A stretch of 64,000 bases of DNA from Paenibacillus macerans (lineage in GTDB: Bacteria > Bacillota > Bacilli > Paenibacillales > Paenibacillaceae): contig NZ_UGSI01000001.1 of assembly GCF_900454495.1 (NCBI RefSeq), forward strand, positions 496,001-560,000, written 5' to 3'. The notes below the pieces were generated by a model. It made no database searches, had not been told where the DNA came from, and saw only the letters and a list, made by a program, of their open reading frames with translations. Positions 50,025 to 58,583 of this stretch are shown here, piece by piece. The position numbers and the translations under genes are program-made. Position 1 is the stretch's first letter; each line of letters starts with the position of its first letter.

Positions 50025-50750
50025 ATGAGACAGATGTCGCCCGACTCGAAGGGACAGTATGTACACGAAGTGTTTGAGAACATCGCGCCCAAATACGACA
50101 TGATGAACGATTTGATCAGCTTCGGACGCCATAAGGCCTGGCGCAAATTTACGATGGCCAAGATGAACATGCCGCCGGGGGCTACGGCCATCGATTTGTG
50201 CTGCGGCACCTGCGACTGGACGATTAGCATGGCCGAGACGAGCGGCGGGCAGATTACCGGGCTCGATTTCAGCGAACACATGCTGGAATACGGCCGCCGC
50301 AAAATCAAGGAACGCCGTTTGGAGCAGGCGATTACCCTGGTTCAAGGCAACGCGATGGAGCTGCCGTTTGCCGATGATTCGTTCGACTACGCCACGATCG
50401 GCTTCGGCCTGCGCAACGTGCCCGACCTGCACCAGGTGCTGCGGGAGATGAAACGGGTCGTCAAGCCGGGCGGGATGGTCGTTTGCCTTGAGGCGTCCAA
50501 GCCCACCTGGCAGCCGTTTAAGAGCATTTATTATGTTTACTTCCAAAAAGTACTTCCGATGCTGGGCAAGCTGGTGGCCAATCGCTACGAACAGTACAAA
50601 TGGCTGCCGGAGTCCCTGATGCAATTTCCCGGCCGCGAGGAACTCGCGCAAATTTTCCGGGAGACCGGATTAACGAAGGTCGAAGCGTATCCTTTAACCG
50701 GCGGGGTTGCCGCCTTGCATCTTGGAACAAAGGAGACGCCTCATGTTTAG
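50025..50750 (+). CDS. menG: demethylmenaquinone methyltransferase
   Basis: UbiE/MenG-family SAM-dependent methyltransferase for the last step of menaquinone synthesis. 241 residues. Seen: VFENIAPKYDMMNDLISFGRHKAWR, SAM motif I AIDLCCGTCDWTI, GLDFSEHMLEYG, and FDYATIGFGLRNVPD. ATG 50025 is preferred over GTG 50016; AAGGGTAGGTG lies about 8 bases upstream. The two cysteines in LCCGTCDW replace residues usually G/A in motif I. Overlaps the ubiA-type gene by 8 bases. The B. subtilis equivalent is gerCB/menH. Confidence 0.93.
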   Translation: MRQMSPDSKGQYVHEVFENIAPKYDMMNDLISFGRHKAWRKFTMAKMNMPPGATAIDLCCGTCDWTISMAETSGGQITGLDFSEHMLEYGRRKIKERRLEQAITLVQGNAMELPFADDSFDYATIGFGLRNVPDLHQVLREMKRVVKPGGMVVCLEASKPTWQPFKSIYYVYFQKVLPMLGKLVANRYEQYKWLPESLMQFPGREELAQIFRETGLTKVEAYPLTGGVAALHLGTKETPHV

Positions 50751-51615
50751 AAAACTCGTAATTTTCCTGCAAATGATCAAATTCGAACATACGGTATTCG
50801 CGCTGCCTTTCGCCTTCATGGGCGCGCTGCTCGGATCCCAGACCATAAACAACCACCTTCCTTCCTGGCCGCAGATCGGCTGGGTGCTGCTGGCGATGTT
50901 CGGGGCCCGGAGCGCGGCGATGGGGCTGAACCGGCTGATCGACCGGGTCAGCGACGCCAAAAACCCGCGCACGAAAAACCGGGCCATCCCGGCGGGACTT
51001 TTGAAAATCGGGGAAGTGGTCGCCTTCGTCATCGTTTCGTTCGCGCTGCTGTTCTGGGCCGCCGCGGAGCTGCATCCGCTGGCTTTGAAGCTGCTGCCGA
51101 TCGCGGTCTTTATGCTCGTGTTTTATTCTTACACCAAACGGTTCACCTGGCTCTGCCATGTCGTGCTTGGCCTGACGATCGCGCTGGCGCCGCTCGGCGG
51201 CTGGGCGGCCGTGACCGGCACGGTGGATTGGACGGCCATGGTATTTTTCGTGACGATCACGTTTTGGATCGCCGGCTTTGACGTTATTTACGCTTGCCAG
51301 GACGTAGAATTCGACATCAAGGAAGGGCTGCATTCGATCCCCGTTCGCTTCGGCGTCGCCAAATCGCTGAAAATCGCCCAGGCCTTCCATATCATCACGG
51401 CGCTCGGCTTTATCGCGCTGCTGCTGATGACCGATCTCGGCTGGTGGTATATCGCGGGCATGATCATCGCTTATTTAATTTTGTTCTACGAGCATCATAT
51501 CGTGTCCCCGGGCGATCTCAGCCGGCTGCAAACCGCTTTTTTTACGATGAACGGCGTGCTGAGCATCGTGGTCTTTTCCTTTACTTTGATTGATTTGGTG
51601 GTGCGGCATTACTGA
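50743..51615 (+). CDS. mqnP: UbiA-family prenyltransferase, probably MqnP
   Basis: Integral membrane aromatic prenyltransferase, 290 residues with about eight to nine helices. Aspartate motifs NRLIDRVSDAKNPRTKNR (N-x3-D-x3-D) and the second DVIYACQDVEFD are present. Next to mqnA and ubiX, it most likely attaches the heptaprenyl chain to the futalosine-route naphthoate. MenA or UbiA of another pathway are alternatives. AAAGGAGACG precedes ATG 50743. The ubiX start overlaps its stop (TGATG). Confidence 0.88.
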   Translation: MFRKLVIFLQMIKFEHTVFALPFAFMGALLGSQTINNHLPSWPQIGWVLLAMFGARSAAMGLNRLIDRVSDAKNPRTKNRAIPAGLLKIGEVVAFVIVSFALLFWAAAELHPLALKLLPIAVFMLVFYSYTKRFTWLCHVVLGLTIALAPLGGWAAVTGTVDWTAMVFFVTITFWIAGFDVIYACQDVEFDIKEGLHSIPVRFGVAKSLKIAQAFHIITALGFIALLLMTDLGWWYIAGMIIAYLILFYEHHIVSPGDLSRLQTAFFTMNGVLSIVVFSFTLIDLVVRHY

Positions 51616-52232
51616 TGGACAGACAAAAGGCTATCGTCGTTGGGATCACGGGGGCCAGCGGCTCGGTATATGGCGTCAAGCTGATCGAAACGCTGCTGGA
51701 GATGGAGTTTTCGGTGCACCTGGTCGTGTCGGGCGCGGGCTGGCGCGTGCTGAAGGAGGAGCTTGGCTGGAATACTGCCAGCCGGGAGGAAACGCTGCAG
51801 GAGCAGTTCGGGCGTCTGCCCGGAAAGCTCGTGTACCACAACGTGGCCGACATCGGCGCGTCGATCGCCAGCGGCTCTTTCCTCACATGCGGCATGATCG
51901 TGATGCCGTGCTCGATGGGGACGCTCTCGTCGATCGCCAGCGGCGCATCCGATAATTTAATGGCCCGGGCCGCGGACGTTATGCTGAAGGAAGGCCGGCC
52001 GCTTGTGCTCGTTCCGCGCGAAACGCCGCTTCATGCGATCCATTTGGAAAACATGCTGAAGCTGGCCAGGTTGGGCGTACGCATCATCCCGGCGATGCCG
52101 GCGTTTTATTTCGGACCGCAAACGATCGACGATCTGGTTAAATTTTTGGTCGGCAAGGTGCTGGATAATTTGGGCATTGAGCATGCCTTGTTCAAAAGAT
52201 GGGGGGATGACCATGTGCAACCGGGAGAATAA
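51615..52232 (+). CDS. ubiX: flavin prenyltransferase UbiX
   Basis: Makes prenylated FMN, the cofactor of UbiD-type decarboxylases. 205 residues. Seen: GITGASGSVYGVKLIE (flavin-binding), MIVMPCSMGTLSSIASGASDNLMARAADVMLKEGRPLVLVPRETPLHAIHLENM spread over about 95-150, and PAMPAFYF. In futalosine menaquinone operons UbiX serves the last decarboxylation with a UbiD-like enzyme; no ubiD is in this window. Translationally coupled to the prenyltransferase gene, and overlapping the mqnA start by 20 bases. Confidence 0.93.
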   Translation: MDRQKAIVVGITGASGSVYGVKLIETLLEMEFSVHLVVSGAGWRVLKEELGWNTASREETLQEQFGRLPGKLVYHNVADIGASIASGSFLTCGMIVMPCSMGTLSSIASGASDNLMARAADVMLKEGRPLVLVPRETPLHAIHLENMLKLARLGVRIIPAMPAFYFGPQTIDDLVKFLVGKVLDNLGIEHALFKRWGDDHVQPGE

Positions 52233-53082
52233 CGACATCCTCATCGGAAAAATCAAATACAGCAACGTATGGCCCGTATTTCATCATTTCGACGTGCCGC
52301 GCCTGCCGCAAAGCAGCCGTCTGGTCACCGAGGTGCCTTCGGCGCTGAACCGCAAAATGCTGAGCGGCGCGCTGGATATATCCCCGGTGTCTTCTTTTGC
52401 TTACGGCTACGGTGCGAAGCGGTTTTTGCTGCTTCCCGATCTTTCCGTCAGCTCGGACGGCCCGGTTAAATCGATTTTGCTGTTTTCGCGTAAACCCCCG
52501 GAACAGATTGCGGGCGGAACGATCGCGCTGACGAATACGTCGGCGACCTCGGTCAACCTGCTGAAAATCATTATGGAGAAAGCTTACGGCGGGCGTCCGA
52601 CCTATTGGGACAGCGAACCCGAGCTCGATGCCATGATGGATAGGAGCGACGCCGCCTTGCTGATCGGGGACCATGCCATCGAAGCTTCTTGGCGGGATCA
52701 CGGTTATATCGTGACCGATTTAGGGGAAGTCTGGAAAAAATGGACCGGTTACGGCATGACCTTTGCGGTGTGGGCCGTGCAAAAGACGTTTGCAGAAGCA
52801 CACGGCGAATATCTGGCCGCGGTATGCGAGGCGTTTGAGGCGAGCAAACGGCAAAGCCTGGGCGATTTGACGCCGCTCGTCGAACGGGCTTGCCGCGAAA
52901 TCGGCGGAACGCCGGAATATTGGACCCGGTATTTCGGCAGCCATATCCGTTATGATTTCGGCGAACAGCGCCGGGCCGGCCTGGCTTTATATTTTAGGTA
53001 CGCCTACGAGATGGGCCTGCTTGACCATCGGGTGGAAATAGAGATGTGGAGTGACAATTCGTTGACGCGGGTGAAGAAATGA
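52213..53082 (+). CDS. mqnA: chorismate dehydratase MqnA
   Basis: First enzyme of the futalosine pathway: dehydrates chorismate to 3-enolpyruvylbenzoate. 289 residues, type II periplasmic-binding fold. Seen: IGKIKYSNVWPVFHHFD, SALNRKMLSGALDISPVSSFAYG, TSATSVNLLKIIM, ALLIGDHAIEA, WKKWTGYGMTFAVWAV. ATG 52213 is chosen because GGGGGG lies 6 bases upstream; ATG 52207 would abut it. hepT starts in its stop codon (ATGA). The reaction draws on chorismate from aroC, present 5.5 kb downstream. Confidence 0.93.
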   Translation: MCNRENNDILIGKIKYSNVWPVFHHFDVPRLPQSSRLVTEVPSALNRKMLSGALDISPVSSFAYGYGAKRFLLLPDLSVSSDGPVKSILLFSRKPPEQIAGGTIALTNTSATSVNLLKIIMEKAYGGRPTYWDSEPELDAMMDRSDAALLIGDHAIEASWRDHGYIVTDLGEVWKKWTGYGMTFAVWAVQKTFAEAHGEYLAAVCEAFEASKRQSLGDLTPLVERACREIGGTPEYWTRYFGSHIRYDFGEQRRAGLALYFRYAYEMGLLDHRVEIEMWSDNSLTRVKK

Positions 53083-54053
53083 AGATTATGGACATTTTCG
53101 GCGCACTCAAAAAGGATATGGATTTTATCGAGCAGCAGCTGTACCGGAGCATCGACGGCGATGACGGCATCCTAAGCGAAACGTCCCTGCATCTGCTGAA
53201 GGCGGGGGGGAAGCGGCTGCGGCCGGTGTTCGTGCTGCTCGGCGGCAAGTTCGGCAACTACGATCTGCAGCAGCTGCAATATATCGCCGTTCCGCTGGAG
53301 CTGATCCATTCGGCATCGCTCGTGCATGACGATGTGATCGACGATGCCGAAACCCGGCGCGGCAAACCGACCGTCAAATCGAAATGGGACAACCGGATCG
53401 CGATGTATACAGGAGATTATATTTACGCCAAAGCGCTAATGCAGGTTACGCAGCTAGGCAACCCGTACATACACCGGACATTGGCCAAAGCGATGGTGCA
53501 GATGTCGATCGGGGAAATGGAGCAAATCCGCGATTTCTTCAACACCGAGCAAAGCGTCCGCGATTATTTGCTGCGCATCCGCCGCAAAACCGCGCTGCTG
53601 ATCGCCATCAGCTGCCAGCTTGGCGCGATGGCGGCGGAGGCCCCGGACAAAGTGAACTTATTGCTTTATCGTTATGGTTACAATGTCGGAATGGCGTTTC
53701 AAATCCGCGATGATCTGCTGGATCTGTTCGGCACGGAGAAGGTGATCGGCAAACCGCCCGGCAGCGATATGCGGCAAGGGAACATTACGCTGCCGGTCCT
53801 TTACGCCCTGCAGGAGCCGGAGCTTCGGGAGCCGCTGCTGCGGGAAATCCGCGGGATTCAAGCGGGAGACGGCAGCGGCGACGTGTCCCGGGCGATCGAG
53901 ATGATCCGGACCAGCCCGGGAATCCGCCGGGCCGAGGAGCTGGCGGACCGTTTCATCCGCAAGGCGCTGGACGCTTTAAGCGAACTTCCCGACAACAAAT
54001 CCCGGGCTCATTTGCAGGAAATTGCGCACTTTGTCAACAAACGCTCCTATTAG
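53079..54053 (+). CDS. hepT: heptaprenyl diphosphate synthase component II
   Basis: Catalytic trans-prenyl chain elongase working with HepS. 324 residues. Seen: KRLRPVFVLLGG, first aspartate-rich motif LVHDDVIDDAETRRG, GDYIYAKALMQV, second motif QIRDDLLDLFG. Product length (C35) is inferred from pairing with hepS. Starts within the mqnA stop; last gene of hepS-menG-ubiA-ubiX-mqnA-hepT. Confidence 0.94.
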   Translation: MKIMDIFGALKKDMDFIEQQLYRSIDGDDGILSETSLHLLKAGGKRLRPVFVLLGGKFGNYDLQQLQYIAVPLELIHSASLVHDDVIDDAETRRGKPTVKSKWDNRIAMYTGDYIYAKALMQVTQLGNPYIHRTLAKAMVQMSIGEMEQIRDFFNTEQSVRDYLLRIRRKTALLIAISCQLGAMAAEAPDKVNLLLYRYGYNVGMAFQIRDDLLDLFGTEKVIGKPPGSDMRQGNITLPVLYALQEPELREPLLREIRGIQAGDGSGDVSRAIEMIRTSPGIRRAEELADRFIRKALDALSELPDNKSRAHLQEIAHFVNKRSY

Positions 54054-54081
54054 CGGTAGTTCAAAACACGAATTATTTAGC

Positions 54082-54111
54082 TTTACGGGTTTCGCTTTTT
54101 TTTGGTAAAAT
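54082..54111 (+). promoter_or_regulatory. candidate ndk promoter
   Basis: TTTACG (54082-54087), 18-base spacer, TAAAAT (54106-54111), 75 bases before ndk. Confidence 0.5.
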
Positions 54112-54186
54112 GCAGGTGAAACCGCCTTCTTCAAGGCGATGTTTATAAAGTTTATAACGACGACGCGATTTTTCGGGAGGGAATCC

Positions 54187-54630
54187 ATGGAACGAACGTT
54201 TTTGATGGTTAAGCCGGACGGGGTACAACGCGGTCTGGTCGGCCGGATCATTAGCCGGTTTGAGGATAAGGGGTTTCAAATGATCGCCGGCAAGCTGGTT
54301 CAAGTATCCGAAGCCCAAGCCAAAAAGCATTATGCGGAGCACGAGGGAAAGCCTTTTTTTGACGAATTGGTCGGCTTCATTACGTCCGGGCCGGTATTCG
54401 CCATGGTGTGGGAGGGCGACGATATCATTGCTTTATCCCGGATGGTCATCGGCAAGACGAAAGTGACGGAGGCGCTCCCCGGCACGATTCGCGGCGACTT
54501 TGCCGCCCATACGCCGTTTAACCTGATCCATGGTTCCGACGGACCGGCAAGCGCGGAACGCGAGATCGCCAATTTTTTCGCTCCGCATGAACTCATCAAT
54601 TATTCAAGAAGTGTAAGCCGATGGATATGA
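54187..54630 (+). CDS. ndk: nucleoside diphosphate kinase
   Basis: Balances nucleoside triphosphate pools by ping-pong phosphate transfer. 147 residues, standard length. Seen: ERTFLMVKPDGVQRGLVGRII at the start and the active-site NLIHGSDG with H115, then FAPHELINY. CGGGAGGGAATCC precedes ATG 54187. The cheR start overlaps its 3' end by 10 bases. Confidence 0.97.
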   Translation: MERTFLMVKPDGVQRGLVGRIISRFEDKGFQMIAGKLVQVSEAQAKKHYAEHEGKPFFDELVGFITSGPVFAMVWEGDDIIALSRMVIGKTKVTEALPGTIRGDFAAHTPFNLIHGSDGPASAEREIANFFAPHELINYSRSVSRWI

Positions 54631-55454
54631 ACCGGATCATTCCCGACCTTGCTCGGACAGACAACGCAGAAACGGCACCGGATCCGGATTACCTCGGCTT
54701 TATTCAAAACATCAAGAAGAGCACGGGCATCGATCTGGCCCAGTACAAGGAAGCGCAAATGAAGCGGCGTTTGACGACGCTTCGCAACAAAAACGGCTTT
54801 TCCTCGTTCGCGGATTTCTATGCGGCGATGATGGGGAACAAGGCGCTCTTTTACGAATTTCTCGACAAGATGACGATCAACGTCTCGGAGTTCTGGCGCA
54901 ACCCGAATCGTTGGGAAGTGCTGCGGGACAAGGTTTTGCCCGAGCTCGCAAAGGACGGGGGCAAGTTGCGGGTTTGGAGCGCCGCCTGCTCCACGGGGGA
55001 AGAACCGTATACGCTGACGATGATATTGGCGGATATGGGCCTGCTCCCCCGCACCTATCTGCTGGCTTCGGACATCGATGACGGGGCGCTGGCCAAAGCG
55101 CAGGAAGGGCTGTATTTGGAGCGTTCGCTCAAGGATGTGCCCAAGGACGTAGCGCAGCGCTATTTCGCGCCGGATGGCGCGATGTACCGGTTTGACGCCA
55201 AATTGAAGAAGGCCGTGACGTTCAAGAAGCAAAACCTGCTGCTGGACCGGTTTGAAGAAGGCTTTGACCTTATCGTCTGCCGGAACGTGATGATTTATTT
55301 CACGGAGGAAGCCAAACAGGGCCTTTATCATAAGTTTTCCGAAGCGCTCCGCCCGGGCGGCGTTTTGTTCGTCGGCAGCACGGAGCAGATTTTTTCGCCG
55401 GGCCAATACGGTTTGGAAGCGACCGAAACGTTTTTTTACCGGAAACAAGCTTAG
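54621..55454 (+). CDS. cheR: chemotaxis protein methyltransferase CheR
   Basis: SAM-dependent methylation of glutamates on chemoreceptors. 277 residues: N-terminal helical domain (YLGFIQNIKKSTGIDLAQYKEAQMKRRL) and the methyltransferase domain with VSEFWRNPNRWEVL, WSAACSTGEEPYTLTMIL (SAM site), LASDIDDGALAKAQEG, FDLIVCRNVMIYF. ATG 54621 or 54627; the ribosome site is weak, fitting coupling to ndk. Same ndk-cheR-aro order as B. subtilis. Supports motility together with the PilZ protein. Confidence 0.94.
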   Translation: MDMNRIIPDLARTDNAETAPDPDYLGFIQNIKKSTGIDLAQYKEAQMKRRLTTLRNKNGFSSFADFYAAMMGNKALFYEFLDKMTINVSEFWRNPNRWEVLRDKVLPELAKDGGKLRVWSAACSTGEEPYTLTMILADMGLLPRTYLLASDIDDGALAKAQEGLYLERSLKDVPKDVAQRYFAPDGAMYRFDAKLKKAVTFKKQNLLLDRFEEGFDLIVCRNVMIYFTEEAKQGLYHKFSEALRPGGVLFVGSTEQIFSPGQYGLEATETFFYRKQA

Positions 55455-55507
55455 AATCCTGAAGCCATCAAGGTTGAGTCGGGGTTTTGAGGGGCGAGGC
55501 AGATGCA

Positions 55508-56066
55508 GATGCTTTCGAAGTGCGTTTTTTTCAAAACGCTTTAGGTTAGATGAAGCCAGGGAGTGAGCAGCGGAGCTAAACGGTATCGTAGAAAACGGCC
55601 TCGTACACAAGCGTTGCATTTAAATTTGGCAAGATACATTTTCTGAGCACACTAATATTCTAACGGTTGCCACAAGCGCTATTTGTTCCAAAAACGTTGA
55701 TTTCAAATTGTAACGGTTGCAATGGAGCTTATTACACTGAAAATCGGCAATTTTTGCTTGGAGTCAGGCAAATAACGGCGTTGGCAACCGTTAGCATTTA
55801 GAAAAGGTCTTTTTTCGATAAATAGCTGCTGTTACAACCGTTAGATTGCCGGCGGGCGACTGTATCGATTCGAAAGCCAACGCTTTTAAAGAAATGTTGA
55901 GCAATAGTTAATGCAACGCCAATGGGCCTCGCAAGCATTGGCTGGTAAATCCTACGTGAGCAACGGAGATGTTTCCGCAGGAAACATGCTTCGGAAGCAT
56001 CCGCCCCGCCCCACCCGGCTGAATTCAAGATTCGATGCCGAATCTGCTGCTGCGAGATACTTCGCC
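55508..56066. mobile_element. MITE-A copy 3, split by MITE-B
   Basis: Left part 55508-55605 (TGCTTTCGAAGTGCG, GCGTTTTTTTCAAAACGC, TTAGATGAAGCCAGGGA) and right part 55934-56066 (GTGAGCAACGGAGATGTTTC, ATGTTTCC-GCA-GGAAACAT, CCCGGCTGAATTCAAGATTC) line up with the uninterrupted copy at 30710-30939. The 319-bp MITE-B lies between them. Neither terminal GTTCAAAAAGTC end is preserved. Confidence 0.7.
55606..55924. mobile_element. 319-bp non-autonomous element (MITE-B copy 2) with 9-bp target duplication
   Basis: Left end CACAAGCGTTGCATT (55606), right end read inward CATTGGCGTTGCATTAA (from 55924). Direct 9-mers GGCCTCGTA (55597-55605) and GGCCTCGCA (55925-55933) flank it, one mismatch. Ends match the IS4-type element at 56685. 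Inside, TAACGGTTGC motifs in both orientations match copy 1 at 24245. No open reading frame of note. Confidence 0.85.
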
Positions 56067-56261
56067 ATAAGTAAAACTCATCTCGATATACTTTCTAAAA
56101 GGCCAGCCAGACCGTTTTAAGAGGAAGTTTGTTCTTGCGATATAAGGATGCGAAAATTCCAAGCGGTTTCATTCTTATATCTTCAAAAGCCGACTGTATA
56201 TTCCAGGCTGTATTTTCCAATACTTGTAGCCATAAGGTCATTTGGCATTGGAGGACAGGCC

Positions 56262-56429
56262 ATGGACAAAAGAAAAGTGATCGAAGCTTACAGACGCGGG
56301 TTTTTGACGCCGCAGGAATGCGCTCAGGTGCTGGGCATCGAAGGCTCCCATCTGAAGCGGATGCTTGAGGATTTCCCGGCGGATTCGCGGCGGCCCGCCG
56401 CTTTGGACAACCGCCCGGCTTCGGGGTAA
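56262..56429 (+). CDS. 55-residue protein, possible helix-turn-helix
   Basis: MDKRKVIEAYRRGFLTPQECAQVLGIEGSHLKRMLEDFP then a disordered R/P/A tail. The LTPQECAQVLGIEGSHLKRML part has the spacing of a helix-turn-helix. ATTGGAGGACAGGCC is a good ribosome site for ATG 56262, and a terminator follows at 56480, so it looks like a real small gene between cheR and aroC. Role unknown; DNA binding is inference. Confidence 0.7.
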   Translation: MDKRKVIEAYRRGFLTPQECAQVLGIEGSHLKRMLEDFPADSRRPAALDNRPASG

Positions 56430-56479
56430 ATGTCCGTGAAACACAGGAATAACGTTAAATTCGCGGTGCTTGAATGTTT

Positions 56480-56536
56480 AAGGCATAGCCTGCTCTCTTG
56501 AAAGGAACCCCAGGAGATGGCAGGTTATGCCTTTTT
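56480..56536 (+). terminator. terminator after the 55-residue gene
   Basis: AAGGCATAGCCTGC (56480-56493) and GCAGGTTATGCCTT (56520-56533), one wobble, then TTT. Confidence 0.85.
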
Positions 56537-56602
56537 GCGCTGCGGAGTAGAAGTTCGGATAACTATTTGGGGCTAGCGGAACTTTTTGTTCTTGTTAGCC
56601 GG

Positions 56603-56643
56603 ATTATCCCGGGTTATCCGGGTTATCGGGGTTATCCGGATTG
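56603..56643. repeat. short tandem GGTTATCCG-like repeats
   Basis: GGATTATCCC, GGGTTATCCG, GGTTATCGGG and GGTTATCCGG stand in direct succession. Together with 56540-56684 this stretch holds no gene, only this and low-complexity sequence. Confidence 0.6.
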
Positions 56644-56684
56644 AGCATGTTTATAACGGACTTCAAAAATAGCGGCACTTTATG

Positions 56685-58197
56685 CACTAGCGTTGCAAGA
56701 ACACTAACATCAATTTTCAGCAAAACCCACATTTGGATTATTGAAACTATAAATGGATTTTTTTACAGTCATTTTTTAAGCTTAAGACCAAAAAGTCAAG
56801 GTTACCTAATGCGTAGGTCGCGATGTCCCATTAAATGTATATAATGGATATTATTACTTGAATTTGCTTGGCTTAATTATCCCAACCATTGTGCGCACCG
56901 ATAACGCTTTGGGACCTGACCCCGGACGTCTCCCCGGACTACTTCGACTGGGTTTCCGATCCAGTTCGGTTCGAAAGGATCGCCATGAACGGTACAAGTA
57001 CTCGCGGAGAATCCGGAGCACTTGCCAGTTTGTTTTTGCCGTTTGGGTGCTGTGCCGGATGTGCTCCACGAGCAAGGCAGTAATTAAAGCCAAGAATAAC
57101 TGGTTCCAAATAGCCTGTGGTTTATGACTGTGCAGCTTCTTCAATCGCAAATGTTGCTTCAGCCATTTAAAATACAACTCGATGAGCCAGCGATTTTTAT
57201 AGATCTGCGCGATTTCTTCAGCGGTCTTATCCCATACCGATGTAAAAATACGATAAGTCCGTTCCTGCTCGTCATAAAACTCCACCAAACGAACGGAATG
57301 TTCCATGGATCGGAAGGAACTGCCCACGCAAACCTTGGCGTCCCGCGTGATGTTCGAGCCTTCCGGAACAGGATACTCCTCAATGACGGTGGCAAGCGCG
57401 CGATCTCGCATACGGATCACAAACTGGATGTTGTCCTGGACCCATTGATCCATCCGGGCATAATCATCATAACCGCGATCCATCACATAAATCGCATCCG
57501 AGGGGACGACCAGTTCAACGGCCCCCGCACGATCCCCTACATTGAGCGAACTGGGGATCATGGCATCAGGAAATAGCTTGTCGGGAGCTGTAACAACGAG
57601 GCGCAGATGCATCTTGACGCCGCTACTCTTATTTGACATCTTGGCCCAACTTCCAAGTTGAAGCGGCAGTCGAATGCTGGAAGAATCAATGATGTGCAAT
57701 TTCCCGCTCTGGCCCTGGTGGCAAGCACGTTGCTGTGTTTGTGATGCCAGATGCTGAAACATCCACTCCAACAGCTCCGTTGGGATCTGATCGAGTTTTC
57801 GGGATAATTGCGAGCCGCTGATACTCTCCAACTGTAGAAGCTGCTGAAGTTTCGGCTCAGCACGAAGTGCAATTTCCATTTCACCGTAAGATGACCATTG
57901 TTTCAACTGAGCATTGATGAAGAGCATGATCGCTTTCATCGTGGTAAGTTTCTTGGTGTAATGGTCGAAGAGTAAACGTTGATGCACATCGATGGGCAGT
58001 AAGGAAATCAGTTGACGAATGACCGTTTTAGCTTTAACGTTATCCATGGATGGTCTCCTTTTGTAGAGAGTTATGGACAACGTACCTACCTCTTTACAAT
58101 AGGAGATTTTTTATGCTTTTTCCATGAAAAATGATCATAATTACCCATATTTAACTAATATTTGATTATTCGCGTTAGGTTTTATGCAACGCTAGTG
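56685..58197 (-). mobile_element. complete IS4-family insertion sequence, 1513 bp
   Basis: Ends CACTAGCGTTGCA at 56685 and its reverse complement ending at 58197; inward the ends match at 20 of 24 positions. Perfect 9-bp target duplication CACTTTATG (56676-56684 and 58198-58206). One transposase gene on the minus strand. About 170 bases of AT-rich sequence lie on the left (3') side of the gene and 117 on the right. The undamaged gene and exact duplication indicate a recent insertion. Removing the element restores AGCGGCACTTTATGTACTTATT. Confidence 0.93.
56854..58080 (-). CDS. IS4-family transposase
   Basis: DDE transposase, 408 residues, intact. Seen: first aspartate in KLHIIDSSSIRLPL, second in IYVMDRGYDDYARMD, and the IS4 signature Y-x2-R-x3-E-x6-K in YKNRWLIELYFKWLKQHLRLKK. 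Gene begins at ATG 58080 (MSITLYKRRP), or at ATG 58047 (MDNVKAKT), which has AAAGGAGACC just upstream and is the likelier start. Ends in a basic tail. Encoded entirely inside the element at 56685-58197. Confidence 0.92.
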   Translation of the reverse strand: MSITLYKRRPSMDNVKAKTVIRQLISLLPIDVHQRLLFDHYTKKLTTMKAIMLFINAQLKQWSSYGEMEIALRAEPKLQQLLQLESISGSQLSRKLDQIPTELLEWMFQHLASQTQQRACHQGQSGKLHIIDSSSIRLPLQLGSWAKMSNKSSGVKMHLRLVVTAPDKLFPDAMIPSSLNVGDRAGAVELVVPSDAIYVMDRGYDDYARMDQWVQDNIQFVIRMRDRALATVIEEYPVPEGSNITRDAKVCVGSSFRSMEHSVRLVEFYDEQERTYRIFTSVWDKTAEEIAQIYKNRWLIELYFKWLKQHLRLKKLHSHKPQAIWNQLFLALITALLVEHIRHSTQTAKTNWQVLRILREYLYRSWRSFRTELDRKPSRSSPGRRPGSGPKALSVRTMVGIIKPSKFK

Positions 58198-58489
58198 CAC
58201 TTTATGTACTTATTGTACGGAGTCACGTATATTCATCCCCATTAGCGGCATTTTTTGTACTTATTTTTCTATGTATGGTGCAGTTCGCGGGCATTTCCTT
58301 GCGGTTCGGGAAAATAGCGGCATAAATTGTCCCTATTCCTCTTTCAATGGGCGATAGCGCCGGAATAACGCCCTTTTTTGCCCTTAAGTTTTCGCCGGGG
58401 CTCTCGGACGGCATTGTTTTTTTCCTGTCTCGTCCGCAAAGGAAGAGGCGGAAACAAAGAAGAAATTGCCGCAATGTTGAATCGCGCGC

Positions 58490-58518
58490 GTGACAGACCC
58501 GGTGATAAATATTATAAT
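58490..58518 (+). promoter_or_regulatory. promoter of the aro operon
   Basis: GTGACA (58490-58495), 17-base spacer, TATAAT (58513-58518), 65 bases before aroC. The gap 58207-58489 holds only scattered AGCGGCAT-TTTTGTACTTATT-like repeat fragments. Confidence 0.8.
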
Positions 58519-58583
58519 GAGCAAAGAAATTATCGGATTTTAGTTCTTTACAGTTTAACAGTTTAAAGGGGGAACGCATCATC

